A stretch of 64,000 nt of DNA from Pararhodospirillum oryzae (GTDB taxonomy: Bacteria > Pseudomonadota > Alphaproteobacteria > Rhodospirillales > Rhodospirillaceae): NCBI RefSeq assembly GCF_007992075.1, contig NZ_BJZO01000009.1, positions 1 through 64,000 on the forward strand, given 5' to 3'. Made by a program: the position numbers and the translations under genes. The notes beneath the pieces were generated by a model. That model was not told the DNA's origin, made no database searches, and saw nothing but the letters and a program-made list of their open reading frames with translations. Shown one piece after another: positions 8,275 through 18,200 of this stretch; positions within the stretch are counted from its first letter, which is position 1, and every line of letters starts with the position of its first letter.

Positions 8275-8799
8275 ATGTCTCGACCAACCATCCGACCAAC
8301 CAATGTTGAACGGTTTTTCGCCGAAGATGATGTGATCGTCTCGAAAACCGATCTGAAAGGCATCATTACGTATGCCAACAAGATCTTTCTTGATATCGCC
8401 GATTATACCGAAAAGGAGGTTGTCGGCCAACCGCATAATATCATCCGCCACCCCGAGATGCCGGCCGGTATCTTTCGGTTGATGTGGGATACGATACAAG
8501 ATTCCCGAGAAATATTCGCCTATGTGTGTAACATGACCAAGGGCGGGGATCACTATTGGGTTCTGGCGCACGTGACACCAACGTTTAATGAGAAGGGTGT
8601 CCCCATCGGCTATCATTCGAACCGCCGGGTCCCCGAGCGTCGGGTGATGCCGGGAATCCAGGAGTTATACGCGCGGTTGCGCGCCGAGGAACGCCGCCAT
8701 GCCTCGCCACGCGAGGGGGCAACCGCTAGCCTTGCGATTATCAATCGGATGTTGGCCGATAAAGGTGTGTCGTATGATGAATACATCCACGGTCTTTAA
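8275..8799 (+). CDS. PAS domain sensor protein (Aer N-terminal type)
   Basis: The 174-residue soluble protein has one PAS domain (about 15-125) with Aer-like signatures: [17 protein letters not shown], then [16 protein letters not shown], and a late [14 protein letters not shown]. Aer PAS domains bind FAD and report redox or oxygen status. The FAD-type motif NIIRHPEMP supports this, but cofactor binding is inferred. The start is set by a GGAG site 6 nt upstream of 8275. The gene overlaps the chemoreceptor by 26 bp, so the two are coupled and probably act together. Confidence 0.85.
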   Translation: MSRPTIRPTNVERFFAEDDVIVSKTDLKGIITYANKIFLDIADYTEKEVVGQPHNIIRHPEMPAGIFRLMWDTIQDSREIFAYVCNMTKGGDHYWVLAHVTPTFNEKGVPIGYHSNRRVPERRVMPGIQELYARLRAEERRHASPREGATASLAIINRMLADKGVSYDEYIHGL

Positions 8800-10078
8800 G
8801 CTCGCCCTGGGGGGCGTGCTGACCGTCGTGACAGCGCTGGCGGCCGCGGGGTGTGGCCTGGCGGGACTGGCGGAGGCGGCGGCCGGGGCAGCCCTGGCCG
8901 CGGCCGCGTGCGCGGGGTTCACCTTGTTGTTCGTCCGCCGGGTGATGGCCGAGGTCGACAAGGCCGCCGAGGCCGCCGAGGCGGCGGCGCGCGGGCATCT
9001 GGGTGCCCGTATCATGAACATTCACGACACGGGCCGTCTGGGCCAGATGCACCACAATATCAACCACTTACTGGACGTGATCGAAGCCTTCGCCCGCGAA
9101 TCCGGCGCGGCGCTGGATTATGCCAGCCGGGGCGATTACTTCCGCAAGATCCTGGCGCGGGGCATGGTGGGCGACTTTGGCCTGTACGCGGCCACCGTGA
9201 ACCGGGGCCTTGAGGCCATGGAAACCAAATCCAACGCGTTTCAGGACAGCGCGTCGCGGATGGGCGCGCGCATCATGAACGTGGTGGGCACGGTGTCGGC
9301 GGCCGCGTCGCAGCTGGAGGCGTCGGCGCAAAGCCTGTCGGGGGTCGCCGTCGAAGCCGATCACCAGTCCGCGCGGGTGGCGGCGGCCGCGCGCGAGGCC
9401 TCGGCCAATGTGTCCAGCGTCGCGGCGGCGACCGAGGAGTTTTCGGCGTCGATCAACGAGGTGGCCAACCAGGTGGGGCATACCTCGGAGGTGGCAAACG
9501 CGGCCGTGGCCTCGGCCAGCGCCGCCGAGCACACCATTACCACGTTGTCCGAGGCGTCGGCCCGCATCGGCGAGGTGGTGGGCCTGATCAACGACATCGC
9601 GAGCCAGACCAACCTGCTGGCGCTCAATGCCACCATTGAGGCGGCCCGGGCGGGCGAGGCGGGCAAGGGCTTTGCCGTGGTCGCGGGCGAAGTCAAGAAC
9701 CTGGCCAACCAGACGGCCCGGGCCACCGACGAAATCGTGAGCCAGATCGACGACATGCGCACGGCAACCGCCGAGGCGGTGGCCGCCATTCAGGGCATCG
9801 CCGCGACCATTCGCGACATCAGCGGGGCGGCCCAGGCCATTCATGCCACCGTCGATGAACAGCGCGGCGTGGTGAGCGAGATCGCGGGCAACATTCACCG
9901 CGCCGTTGACGGGGTGCACGTGGTTGCCGATGGCATCGCCTCGGTGGCCGATGGCGTGCGGGAATCCACCGGCGCGGTGAACGAAATCACCAGCGCCGCC
10001 GCCGACCTGTCGCACAATTCCGAGGGGCTGAGCGACGACGTGCAGAAATTCATCCAGCAAGTGGCCACCATGCGCTGA
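8774..10078 (+). CDS. methyl-accepting chemotaxis protein
   Basis: The 434-residue receptor has two adjacent N-terminal hydrophobic segments (about 5-55), almost no periplasmic loop, a linker and a C-terminal signalling coiled coil. The conserved hairpin tip reads [20 protein letters not shown]. The ATG at 8774 has AAAGG 8 nt upstream, inside the PAS gene. Lacking a sensory ectodomain, it probably takes its input from the co-encoded PAS protein, which would make a split Aer-like redox receptor. A perfect palindromic terminator follows. Confidence 0.88.
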   Translation: MMNTSTVFKLALGGVLTVVTALAAAGCGLAGLAEAAAGAALAAAACAGFTLLFVRRVMAEVDKAAEAAEAAARGHLGARIMNIHDTGRLGQMHHNINHLLDVIEAFARESGAALDYASRGDYFRKILARGMVGDFGLYAATVNRGLEAMETKSNAFQDSASRMGARIMNVVGTVSAAASQLEASAQSLSGVAVEADHQSARVAAAAREASANVSSVAAATEEFSASINEVANQVGHTSEVANAAVASASAAEHTITTLSEASARIGEVVGLINDIASQTNLLALNATIEAARAGEAGKGFAVVAGEVKNLANQTARATDEIVSQIDDMRTATAEAVAAIQGIAATIRDISGAAQAIHATVDEQRGVVSEIAGNIHRAVDGVHVVADGIASVADGVRESTGAVNEITSAAADLSHNSEGLSDDVQKFIQQVATMR

Positions 10079-10124
10079 CGGGGGCTTTTGATCACCGCAT
10101 TGCGCACGATAAGCGGGGGATGCG

Positions 10125-10150
10125 AAAAAGGGGGCCCGGGCCCCCTTTTT
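10125..10150. terminator. bidirectional terminator
   Basis: A perfect 26-bp palindrome has A5 on one side, T5 on the other and a 16-bp G/C core. It sits between the converging chemoreceptor and EamA transporter genes and can serve both. Confidence 0.85.
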
Positions 10151-10179
10151 GCTGTCTCAAGGGGCGGCGACTCCGGGGA

Positions 10180-11055
10180 TCACGGCCCGGTCTCGCGGTC
10201 GCGGCGCAGCAAGACGAGTCCGGCTCCGATGACCAGCGGCAGGCCCAGGAGGGTTTCCCGGTCGGGGAAATCACCGAACAGGAACCAGCCCAGCCCGGTG
10301 GCCCAGACCAGATAGGTGTAGTCAAACGGCGCCACCGTCGAAGCCGGCGCCAGGCGCAGGGCCATGGTCAGCAGGATTTGCCCCAGGCCACCCGCGATGC
10401 CCAGGCCCAGAAGCCAGGGCGCCTGATCCCAGGTTGGGGTGACCCACACGACGGGCAGCAGGGGAAGAACGACGAAGGGCGCCACGGCCAGGAACCAGAA
10501 GGCGCTGGTGATGCTGGTCATCACCCGGCCCTGGATGCGCAGGGTAATGATCAGCAGGGCATAGGCCAGGGCCCCGGCGAGCGCCAGCAGTCCCCCCGAC
10601 GACACCACGCCGCCCCCGGGGCGCAAGATCACCAGCATGCCCGCGAATCCGACCAGCAGGGCGATCCAGTGCCGGCGCGAGACGGGCTCGTGAAGAGCCA
10701 GGGCGCCCAGCGCGGTGACCAGGAACGGCGCGGCAAACGAAACGGCGGCCACCTCGGCCATGCCCAGCGTGGTGAGGGCGGCGAAGTAAAGGGCCACGCC
10801 CGCCAGCCCCAATCCGGCGCGCACGGCCAGGAGCCCCGGGTTGACCAGCCGTCGCTGGGGGGCGGGCTGGCGGAAATACAGGGGGGCCACCACCAGCAAG
10901 CCGCCGATCAGACGGAAGAACACCAGCTCCGGCACGGGAAGCGACGCGCCAAGCAGTTTGGCCTGGGCATCCATCAGGGCAAAAAAGGCCATGGCGCCGA
11001 TCATGCACGCGATGGCGCGACCGGGGCGGTCGATGGACAAATTTGGGGATGTCAT
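10180..11055 (-). CDS. EamA/DMT family transporter
   Basis: The 291-residue protein has about ten hydrophobic segments in two EamA repeats. Typical features are the early MIGAMAFFALMDAQAKLLG and, in the second half, WFLFGDFPDRETLLGLPLVIGAGL. DMT transporters of this RhaT/YdcZ-like group export metabolites or amino acids, and the substrate cannot be read from sequence. The ATG at 11055 has CGGAG 6 nt upstream; a longer frame starts at 11082 without a site. Confidence 0.82.
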   Translation of the reverse strand: MTSPNLSIDRPGRAIACMIGAMAFFALMDAQAKLLGASLPVPELVFFRLIGGLLVVAPLYFRQPAPQRRLVNPGLLAVRAGLGLAGVALYFAALTTLGMAEVAAVSFAAPFLVTALGALALHEPVSRRHWIALLVGFAGMLVILRPGGGVVSSGGLLALAGALAYALLIITLRIQGRVMTSITSAFWFLAVAPFVVLPLLPVVWVTPTWDQAPWLLGLGIAGGLGQILLTMALRLAPASTVAPFDYTYLVWATGLGWFLFGDFPDRETLLGLPLVIGAGLVLLRRDRETGP

Positions 11056-11432
11056 GAAGGCTCCGGAATCGAGAGTCCGCAAGCCTACCGTTCTTCGCGA
11101 GAATCCCCAAGCTGTCTCGGGTTGATCCCGGACGTGTTTTTCTGTACGAGCATGGATGAAAGACTATATGAACGCCGACAGTTTACACGCGGAAGCAGGT
11201 TGCCTTAAGATGGCCTTCATTTCGAGTCCTAATCAATCCAAGGTCAACTCGGGCCTCTGGCGTCGCGGATTTTTCGGCCCATATAGGGGGCGGACGATCC
11301 AAGGGCCGAGAGGGAGTTCCCCGAACGCTCAGGGGAACAAGGTCCATCAGGGCACTTCCTGCCCGCCACTGGTCGACTCTCGCCAAGGGAGCGGCGCACT
11401 GGCCCTTGAACGGCCTTAGGGAGGACATGACC
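11056..11432. other. 377-bp divergent intergenic region
   Basis: It lies between the EamA gene and a small plus-strand gene. It holds a modest hairpin GTTCCCC-N9-GGGGAAC (11316-11338). An open frame at 11156-11419 has no ribosome site or recognisable protein pattern and is not called. Confidence 0.4.
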
Positions 11433-11663
11433 ATGAAACAGGCTGCCCTGCGCATCAGTCGCGGCCCTTCTGCTGGGGCCTCTCCTCGCCCGTGGCGCAA
11501 GGGGCGGGCCCTGTGGCCCGATCCCTATCCCGGGACGGAGGAGCCGACCCTGGATGATCTCTTCAACGATGACGTGATGCAGTGCGTGATGATCAGCGAC
11601 CGTGTCGCGCATGAAAGCCTGGCTTCGCTGATCGAGACCACGCGCGGCCGTCTTGGCCTGTAA
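11433..11663 (+). CDS. small hypothetical protein
   Basis: The product has 76 residues: a basic N terminus, then an acidic helical C terminus (TLDDLFNDDVMQCVMISDRV, then ASLIETTRGRLGL). The arrangement of a short region ending in a DLFNDxVMQxVMxSD-like helix resembles small uncharacterised proteins I associate with Rhodospirillales, but I cannot name a family. The ATG at 11433 has a strong GGAGG 8 nt upstream; an ATG at 11427 would be too close. Between its stop and the next gene lie 319 bp that contain only a strong hairpin. Confidence 0.6.
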   Translation: MKQAALRISRGPSAGASPRPWRKGRALWPDPYPGTEEPTLDDLFNDDVMQCVMISDRVAHESLASLIETTRGRLGL

Positions 11664-11918
11664 TCCGCTCCTCGCGGACCTGTCGCGGGCCCGCCGTCGC
11701 GCGGACCCGCCCCCGGGCCAGGAGAAGCATGCCATGCCGGCCAGGAAAACGGCCCCGTCGGGCACGGCGCGCGCGATGGCGTGGCGGTCTGCCGGACGCG
11801 GGAACTTGGCCCCTTGATGTTCCCTTGATCGCGTCGTCTTGCGCTCCTTTCCTTTGATCAATGACAATTCGCAAGACGAGAAAAAGGGAAAAACGGTATT
11901 CTCTCATACCCGGGATTG

Positions 11919-11948
11919 AGAGAGGGGCCGGCTGTCCGGCCCCTCTCT
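11919..11948. promoter_or_regulatory. 13-bp perfect hairpin in the leader of the Spy-like gene
   Basis: The arms 11919-11931 and 11936-11948 pair perfectly around a CTGT loop. It lies 35 nt before the Spy-like start and has no T-run. It could be a leader control structure, or a terminator of the small gene upstream. Confidence 0.45.
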
Positions 11949-11982
11949 TGAGGCCGTTCATACGGACGATGGAGAGAAACAC

Positions 11983-12477
11983 ATGAATGCGAAACGCATC
12001 CCGAGTCGATGGGGCGTCGCCGTTGCGGTTCTTGGTGGGGCGTTGATGCTGGCCGGGCCTCTGGCGGCCCAGGGCATGGGCGGCGGTCCCGGCATGGGCA
12101 TGGGCGGGGGCATGGGGCGGGGCATGCAAGGAGGCGGCATGCGCCAGGGCGTGCTGCCGCCCGATCCCGCCACCTTGGAGACGCTGAAGGGTCAGTTGGG
12201 GATCAGGCCCAATCAGGAAAAGGCGTGGGACACGTATGCCGAGGGCGTGCGCAACGCGGCCGATTTCCGCTCGGCCATGCAGGCTTCCCGCCCCGCCACG
12301 CCTGCCGAGCGCCTGAGCGAGCGGCCCGAGCGCCAGATGGCGGCCGGCGACGTGCACCGCGACATGGCCGACCGGCGCAAGGGGCTGTGGGATGTGCTGG
12401 ATTCCAAGCAGCGGGCGATTCTCGACAAGGAAGCCCCGTTGCCCCCGGGCCCGCCGGGCATGACCGCGCCGCAATAA
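11983..12477 (+). CDS. Spy/CpxP-like (LTXXQ) periplasmic protein
   Basis: The 164-residue protein has a Sec signal peptide (about 1-30, basic start then VAVAVLGGALMLAGPLAAQ) and a Met/Gly-rich segment (31-55). The helical body contains LKGQLGIRPNQEKAWDTYAE and KGLWDVLDSKQRAILDKE, the two LTxxQ-like positions. Spy-type proteins are periplasmic chaperones or envelope-stress dampers, and Met-rich versions may bind copper. The start is set by the signal peptide; GGAGAG lies about 9 nt upstream. Confidence 0.72.
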   Translation: MNAKRIPSRWGVAVAVLGGALMLAGPLAAQGMGGGPGMGMGGGMGRGMQGGGMRQGVLPPDPATLETLKGQLGIRPNQEKAWDTYAEGVRNAADFRSAMQASRPATPAERLSERPERQMAAGDVHRDMADRRKGLWDVLDSKQRAILDKEAPLPPGPPGMTAPQ

Positions 12478-12486
12478 CGCCTTGAG

Positions 12487-12511
12487 GCCGGGCAAGGCTG
12501 TCTTGCCCGGC
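12487..12511. terminator. hairpin between converging Spy-like and htpG genes
   Basis: A perfect 10-bp stem GCCGGGCAAG/CTTGCCCGGC surrounds a 5-nt loop, 10 nt after the Spy-like stop. There is no T-run, so terminator activity is inferred. Confidence 0.5.
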
Positions 12512-12615
12512 TTCCGGGGGCGGGAGTTCCCGGGAAATCCGCCACCCCCCGATGAACAGCCGGGGCAACCGGGTTGGTCCGATTGCCCCGGCAAGACAAG
12601 GAAGGGCTCCCGGGG

Positions 12616-14520
12616 TCAGCTCACCGCGCTGGCCAGGGCGGCGGTCAGGCGGCGGGCAAAGGCCACCGGGTCGGCCGGGGCGTCGCCTTCCAGGATGCGG
12701 GCCTGATCCATCAACAGATGAGCGGCATCCTGAAGGCGGGCATCGTCGGCCGGGGCCTCGGCGCAGCGTTTCGCCAGGGCGCGGATCAGGCCATGGCGCG
12801 GGTTGATTTCCAAAACGCGGTCGTCGGGCAGGTCGGTGGACTGGTTGGCCTGGCTCAGCAGCTTGCGCAGGTGCGGGCTGAGCGAGCCTTCCTTGGCCAC
12901 GAGGCAGACGGGGCTGTCGGTGAGGCGGCTGGACGCGCGCACGTCGGCCACGTCCTTGCCCAAGGTGGCGCGCAGGGCGGCGATCAGGCGATCAAGCTGT
13001 TCTTGGTCGGTGGGGGCGCGTTCCTGCGCTTCCTCGGCGGTTTCGGGCTCGGTCAGGGGCAGGGCGTCGAGGTCGGCCCCGGCGGCGGCCACGGGCTTGA
13101 GCGGCTTGTCGTGGACGGTGGGAACGGCGCTGACCCAGAATTCATCAATGGGGTCGGTCAGAAGCAGGACCTCGATCCCGCGCGCGAGGAAGCCTTCCAC
13201 CTGCGGGCTGCGGGCCAGGGCGTCGGCATCGTCGCCGGTGATGTAGTAAAGGGCCTTCTGGCCTTCCTTCATGCGCCCGGCGATGGTTTCCAGCGAGACC
13301 GGCGTGGTCGAGGCCGTGGTGCGGAAGCGGGCGAGGCGCAGGATTTCGTCCTTGCGCTCGAAATCCTCGTAGATGCCTTCCTTGAGCACGGCGCCGAACT
13401 GGGTCCAGAAGGTCAGGTAATCCTCTTCGTTGTCGCGCGCGCGCCTGGCCATCTCGTCGAGCAGGCGCCGGGTCAGGCCCGAGCGGACCTTGCGCAGGCG
13501 CGGGTCCTCTTGCAGCATTTCGCGGCTGACGTTGAGCGGCAGGTCCGAGGAATCAACAACGCCGCGCACGAAGCGCAGGTACGAGGGCAGCAGGGCTTCG
13601 CAGTCGTCGGTGATGAACACCCGGTTCACGTACAGTTTCAAGCGCGGCTTGCGCTCGGGCGTGAACAGGTCGAAGGGGCGTTCCTGGGGGATGAACAGAA
13701 GGCCCGTGTATTCCATCACGCCCTCGGCGCGGAAATGCACGGTGTGCCAGGGGGCATCCATGCCGTGGGCGACGTGGCGGTAGAAGGCCGTGTACTGCTC
13801 CTCGGTGATGGTATCGCGCGGGCGCGTCCACAAGGCGCTGGCTTCGTTCACGGTTTCCAGGGTCGGGGTGCCATTTTCGTCGTGGCCCACGAACTCGACC
13901 GGAATGGCGATGTGATCCGAATAGGTGCGCACGATGGTGCGCAGGCGGTGTTCGTCCAGGAACTCGTGGGCGTCCTCGCGCAGGTGCAAGGTGATGGCGG
14001 CGCCCCGCGTGGCCTCGGGCGCCTCGGCGATCGAGAAGGTGCCCGATCCGCCCGACGTCCAGCGCCAGCCGTGCGCATCGCCCGCGCGGCGCGTGACCAC
14101 GTCCACCCGGTCGGCGACCATGAACGACGAGTAGAACCCGACGCCAAACTGACCGATCAGCGACAGGTCGGCTTTATCGTCGGCTTGGCGCGCCTTGACG
14201 GCCTCGGCGAAGGCCTGGGTGCCCGAGCGGGCGATGGTGCCCAGGTTGTCCACCAGTTCCTGGCGGCTCATGCCAATGCCGTTGTCGGCGATGGTCAGGG
14301 TGCTGGCTTCCTTGTCCACCGACAGGCGGATGCGGAAGGTGGCGTCTCCTTCCAGTAGCGCGGGCTCGGTCAGGCCTTCATAGCGCAGCTTGTCGCACGC
14401 ATCCGAGGCATTCGAGATCAGCTCGCGCAGGAAGATCTGCCGGTCGGAGTATAGCGAATGAACGACAATATCCAGAAGTTTCGAGACTTCGGCTTGGAAG
14501 GACAGGGTTTCCTCGGACAT
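12616..14520 (-). CDS. htpG: molecular chaperone HtpG (bacterial Hsp90)
   Basis: The 634-residue protein is the usual length for HtpG. The N-terminal GHKL ATPase motifs are intact: LRELISNASDACDKLR, then TIADNGIGMSRQELVDNLGT and GQFGVGFYSSFMVAD. The middle domain contains GVVDSSDLPLNVSREMLQ, and the C-terminal dimerisation domain ends the protein. It is an ATP-driven cytosolic chaperone acting late in protein folding and in stress recovery. The gene is monocistronic and divergent from the hibernation factor, with an RpoH-like promoter in the shared 285-bp spacer. Confidence 0.96.
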   Translation of the reverse strand: MSEETLSFQAEVSKLLDIVVHSLYSDRQIFLRELISNASDACDKLRYEGLTEPALLEGDATFRIRLSVDKEASTLTIADNGIGMSRQELVDNLGTIARSGTQAFAEAVKARQADDKADLSLIGQFGVGFYSSFMVADRVDVVTRRAGDAHGWRWTSGGSGTFSIAEAPEATRGAAITLHLREDAHEFLDEHRLRTIVRTYSDHIAIPVEFVGHDENGTPTLETVNEASALWTRPRDTITEEQYTAFYRHVAHGMDAPWHTVHFRAEGVMEYTGLLFIPQERPFDLFTPERKPRLKLYVNRVFITDDCEALLPSYLRFVRGVVDSSDLPLNVSREMLQEDPRLRKVRSGLTRRLLDEMARRARDNEEDYLTFWTQFGAVLKEGIYEDFERKDEILRLARFRTTASTTPVSLETIAGRMKEGQKALYYITGDDADALARSPQVEGFLARGIEVLLLTDPIDEFWVSAVPTVHDKPLKPVAAAGADLDALPLTEPETAEEAQERAPTDQEQLDRLIAALRATLGKDVADVRASSRLTDSPVCLVAKEGSLSPHLRKLLSQANQSTDLPDDRVLEINPRHGLIRALAKRCAEAPADDARLQDAAHLLMDQARILEGDAPADPVAFARRLTAALASAVS

Positions 14521-14612
14521 GACCGGGCCACTCTTCTCTATTTGTGTTTACAGGATGAAACGGGATCCTCCGGCCCCCTGGTTCGGGCCGCCCGGGACCG
14601 GAGCGCGCCCCA

Positions 14613-14642
14613 CATATGAGGCCCTCGCGCGCGCGACGCAAG
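14613..14642 (-). promoter_or_regulatory. candidate heat-shock (RpoH) promoter of htpG
   Basis: On the minus strand CTTG (14642-14639) is followed after 18 nt by CTCATATG (14620-14613), close to the alphaproteobacterial sigma32 pattern CTTG-N17/18-CYTATNT. It would start transcription about 85 nt before the htpG ATG. Confidence 0.45.
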
Positions 14643-14805
14643 AGAGCCGTGCCCTTGTCCCTCCTTGCCCGCCGGGCAGGTATCCGTTCCAAGCCAGGAA
14701 ACGTTTTGTGATTCGAATTGTGGCCCGAAGGGCTTGACCCCGCCCCCAAAAATCGGCTTGGCTGAGGGGGTCCGTCCTATCCGACTCCTCATGAGGGAGA
14801 GCTCC

Positions 14806-15177
14806 ATGCAGAGTCCCGCCCAGATCGTCTTTCACGGAATCGACCACTCCGACGCCGTCGAGGAAAGGATCCGTGAAAAGCTTGCCAAGCTGGAGCAGTT
14901 CCATAAGAACATCACGGCCTGTCGCGTGGTGGTGGAACTTCATCACAAGAACACGTCCCAGGTCCATAAGCGCGGAGAGCCGTTCCTGGTGACGATTTCC
15001 GTCAGTGTCCCCGGCGAGGAACTGGTGGCGTCCTCCGATCCTGGCACGCCCGACGGGTTGAAGGCGCACGAGGATATCGGGCTTGCGCTTCGCGATGCGT
15101 TCGAGTCCATGGAACGCCAGCTGCGTGATCTGGCCGATCGCCGCAAGTCCGAGATGAAGGCGGTCGTGGCCGACTGA
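14806..15177 (+). CDS. HPF/RaiA-type ribosome hibernation factor
   Basis: The 123-residue protein shows the S30EA/sigma54-modulation fold: IVFHGIDHSDAVEERIREKL, a basic central strand pair with CRVVVELHHKN, and a C-terminal helix ending DLADRRKSEM. Such proteins bind the decoding region of the 30S subunit and inactivate ribosomes in stationary phase. It lacks the long-form dimerisation tail. An ATG at 14791 precedes the chosen one; AGGGAG at 14794-14799 lies 6 nt before 14806. It is not linked to rpoN or ptsN, the common location. Confidence 0.82.
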   Translation: MQSPAQIVFHGIDHSDAVEERIREKLAKLEQFHKNITACRVVVELHHKNTSQVHKRGEPFLVTISVSVPGEELVASSDPGTPDGLKAHEDIGLALRDAFESMERQLRDLADRRKSEMKAVVAD

Positions 15178-15266
15178 TCGCAAGCCCCGGGAAGGCGCCC
15201 GCCTTGGCGTCCCGCGTGTCGTTCGGGCTTGCTTTTTCGCACGGCGCGCGCAACGGTGTGCCTGTC

Positions 15267-18200
15267 ATGACGGACCCAGGCACACCGGCCCGCATCACGG
15301 CCGTACTCGGCCCCACCAACACCGGCAAAACCCACCTGGCCATGGAACGCATGCTTGGCCACGCGTCGGGGATGATCGGGTTCCCGTTGCGCCTGCTCGC
15401 GCGCGAGAACTACGACAAGGCGGTGCGCCGCATGGGCGCGACCCGGGTGGCCTTGGTGACGGGCGAGGAAAAAATCATCCCCCCCCGACCGCTGTACTAC
15501 GTGTGCACGGTCGAAAGCATGCCCGTGGATCGGCCGGTTGAGTTCCTGGCCATCGACGAAATTCAGCTGTGCGGCGATCCCGATCGCGGCCACCTGTTCA
15601 CCGACCGCCTGCTGCACGCGCGCGGCCGGGTGGAAACCATGTTCCTGGGCGCCGAAACCATGGCGCCCCTGATCCGTCGCCTCGTGCCCGGCTGCACGTT
15701 CGATACGCGGGAGCGCTTTTCGCGCCTGACCTGTTCGGGGCACGGGCGCCTCACCCGCTTGCCCCGGCGCTCGGCCGTGGTCGCGTTTTCCGCCGACGAT
15801 GTCTATGCCATCGCCGAGTTGACCCGCCGCCAGCGCGGCGGCGCCGCCGTGGTCATGGGGGCCCTGAGCCCGCGCACCCGCAACGCCCAGGTGGCCTTGT
15901 ACCAGTCGGGCGAGGTGGATTACCTGGTGGCGACCGACGCCATTGGCATGGGCCTGAACATGGACATCGACCATGTGGCCTTTGCCGCGCTCGACAAGTT
16001 CGACGGTACCTGGCAGCGCGCCTTGACCCCGCAGGAAGTGGCCCAGATCGCCGGGCGGGCCGGACGGCATCGCAACGATGGCACCTTTGGCACCACCGCC
16101 GACGCCCGGGCATTGTCGGAAGACATGATCGCGCGCATCGAGGCCCACTCGTTTCCGGCCCAGCGCACGATCTTCTGGCGCAATTCCGCCCTTGACTTCC
16201 GCTCGGTTCGGGGACTGCTGTCATCCCTGGCGGCTCCGCCTCCGGCGGAAGGCCTGATCCGGGCGCGCAGCGTTGGCGATCAGGAAGCCCTGGAGGCGCT
16301 CACCCGCGATCCCGAGATCCTCGGCGCCGCCAGCGGCGTTGACCGGGTCGCGCTCCTGTGGGATGTCTGCCGGGTACCGGATTTCCGCAAGCTGCAGGCG
16401 GAAAACCATGTACGCTTGCTAGGCCAGATCTATCGTCATCTGGTCGGGGCGAAGCGGGTCCTGCCCGACGACTTCGTGGCCGGACACGTGCGACGCCTTG
16501 ACCGGGCCGACGGTGACATTCATGCCCTGGTCGATCGAATCGCAGCCATCCGCGTGTGGACCTACGTGTCCCATCAGGCGGGCTGGACGACCGACCCGGG
16601 CCATTGGCAAGGCATAACACGCGCGATCGAGGATCGCCTGTCGGATGCCCTGCACGACCGCCTTACGCAGCGGTTCGTCGATCGGCGAGCCGTGATCCTC
16701 CTGCGCCGTTTGGGAGAACGCGCAATGCTCGAAGCCGAAGTGGCGGCCACCGATGGCCGCGTCCTAGTGGAAGGCCAAGACGTGGGCCGGCTGGTGGGGC
16801 TGACGTTCCATCCGGAACAAACCGGGGAACGGGAAGGAGACCGCGCCGTGCTCAATGCCGCGCATCAGGCGCTACGCCGCGAAATCGGCGAGAGGGTCGC
16901 GCGACTGGCCGCCGACGGGGACGACGCCTTCTCCCTGGATGCCAACGGGCGCCTGCTGTGGCATGGCGATCCGATCGCCCGCCTGGAAAAAGGCCCCCAT
17001 CCGTTGCGCCCGGGGGTCACCCGGCCCTCGAACCCGTTCCTGGACGAAGCGCAGCTCGATACCGTTGCCTTGCGTTTGAAGACGTGGCTGGACGGTCAGC
17101 TGCAATTGCGCCTGAAGCCTCTGATGGATCTGGAGACCGCGCCCTTGCAAGGCGCGGCCCGGGGGCTGGCCTACCAGGTGGCCGAGAATCTGGGCACGCT
17201 GCCCCGCACCGGGGGCGCCGACCAGATCGACCAGCAGGTCCGCGCGCTGGGCGACGTGGACCGCAAGGCCCTGGCCCGGGCCGGCGTGCGCCTGGGCGTT
17301 GAATGCCTGTTCATGCCCGAGCTTCTCAAGCCCGAGCCCCAGCGCCTGCTGGCGGTGCTCTGGCGCCTGTTCCATGGCCGCAGTGGGGGCGAGGTGCCCA
17401 CCGACGGCCGGGTGTCCTTCCCCGCCGACAAGCGCGTGCCCCACGCCTTTTATCTGGCCATCGGCTACCGGGTGATCGGGGCCAAGGCGCTGCGCGTGGA
17501 CATGGTCGAGCGTTTCGCCGCCGATATCCGCCGTCTGGTGCGCGAGGGACTGCGCAAGCCCGAAACGACCCCCGCCGAGGGTGCGGACGCGTCCGGGGGC
17601 GAGGAAGCGCAGGCCGACGCAAGCCTCTCCGAGATCGTGACCACCGAGGTTCCCTTGGAGGACGCGCCCGCGCCCGAGGCTCCCGTGCCGGAGACGGCGG
17701 ACGACGAAGCGCCGGCGGCGGTCGAGGAAACTCCGGAAGTCCCGCAAGAAGCACCCGAGGGCGAGGCCGTCGAGGCCGAGGCCGCGACGGAGGAAACCCC
17801 CGAGCCCGCCGAAGCCGCCGACACGGCCGAGGGCACCGGGGACGGGGAAACCGAGGACGCGGAAGCCCGTCCGGCCCGCGAGCCGCGCGTGATTCCGGAA
17901 GCCCGTCCGGGCGAAGTCCGCCTGCCACCCGAGGTTCTGCCGCAGCTGGGCATCGGTCTGGATGAAGGCGCCCAGGTGCTGCTGGCGTTGGGCTATCGCG
18001 CGCGCCAGGACGAAGGCGCGGTGTTCCTGCGCCCCGGACGGCGCAAGCCGGCGGGAGCCCCGCCCGGTCGCGGCCGGGGACGCGGGCGTGGTCGCGCCGA
18101 CGCCGCCCCGGGCACCGGAGCCCCGGAAGGCACGGCCGAGGGCGAAGGCGCGGGACGCGGGGGGCCGCGCGGCGGCCGGGGGCCGGGACGCGACCGGCGA

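Noticed and set aside
11156-11419. 87-codon plus-strand frame in the EamA divergent spacer
   Set aside because: It has no ribosome site, no hydrophobic or helical pattern, and overlaps the leader of the next gene.
14757-14782. Second RpoH-like promoter (CTTG...CCTATCC) for the hibernation factor
   Set aside because: The spacing of 15 nt between the boxes is too short for the sigma32 pattern.
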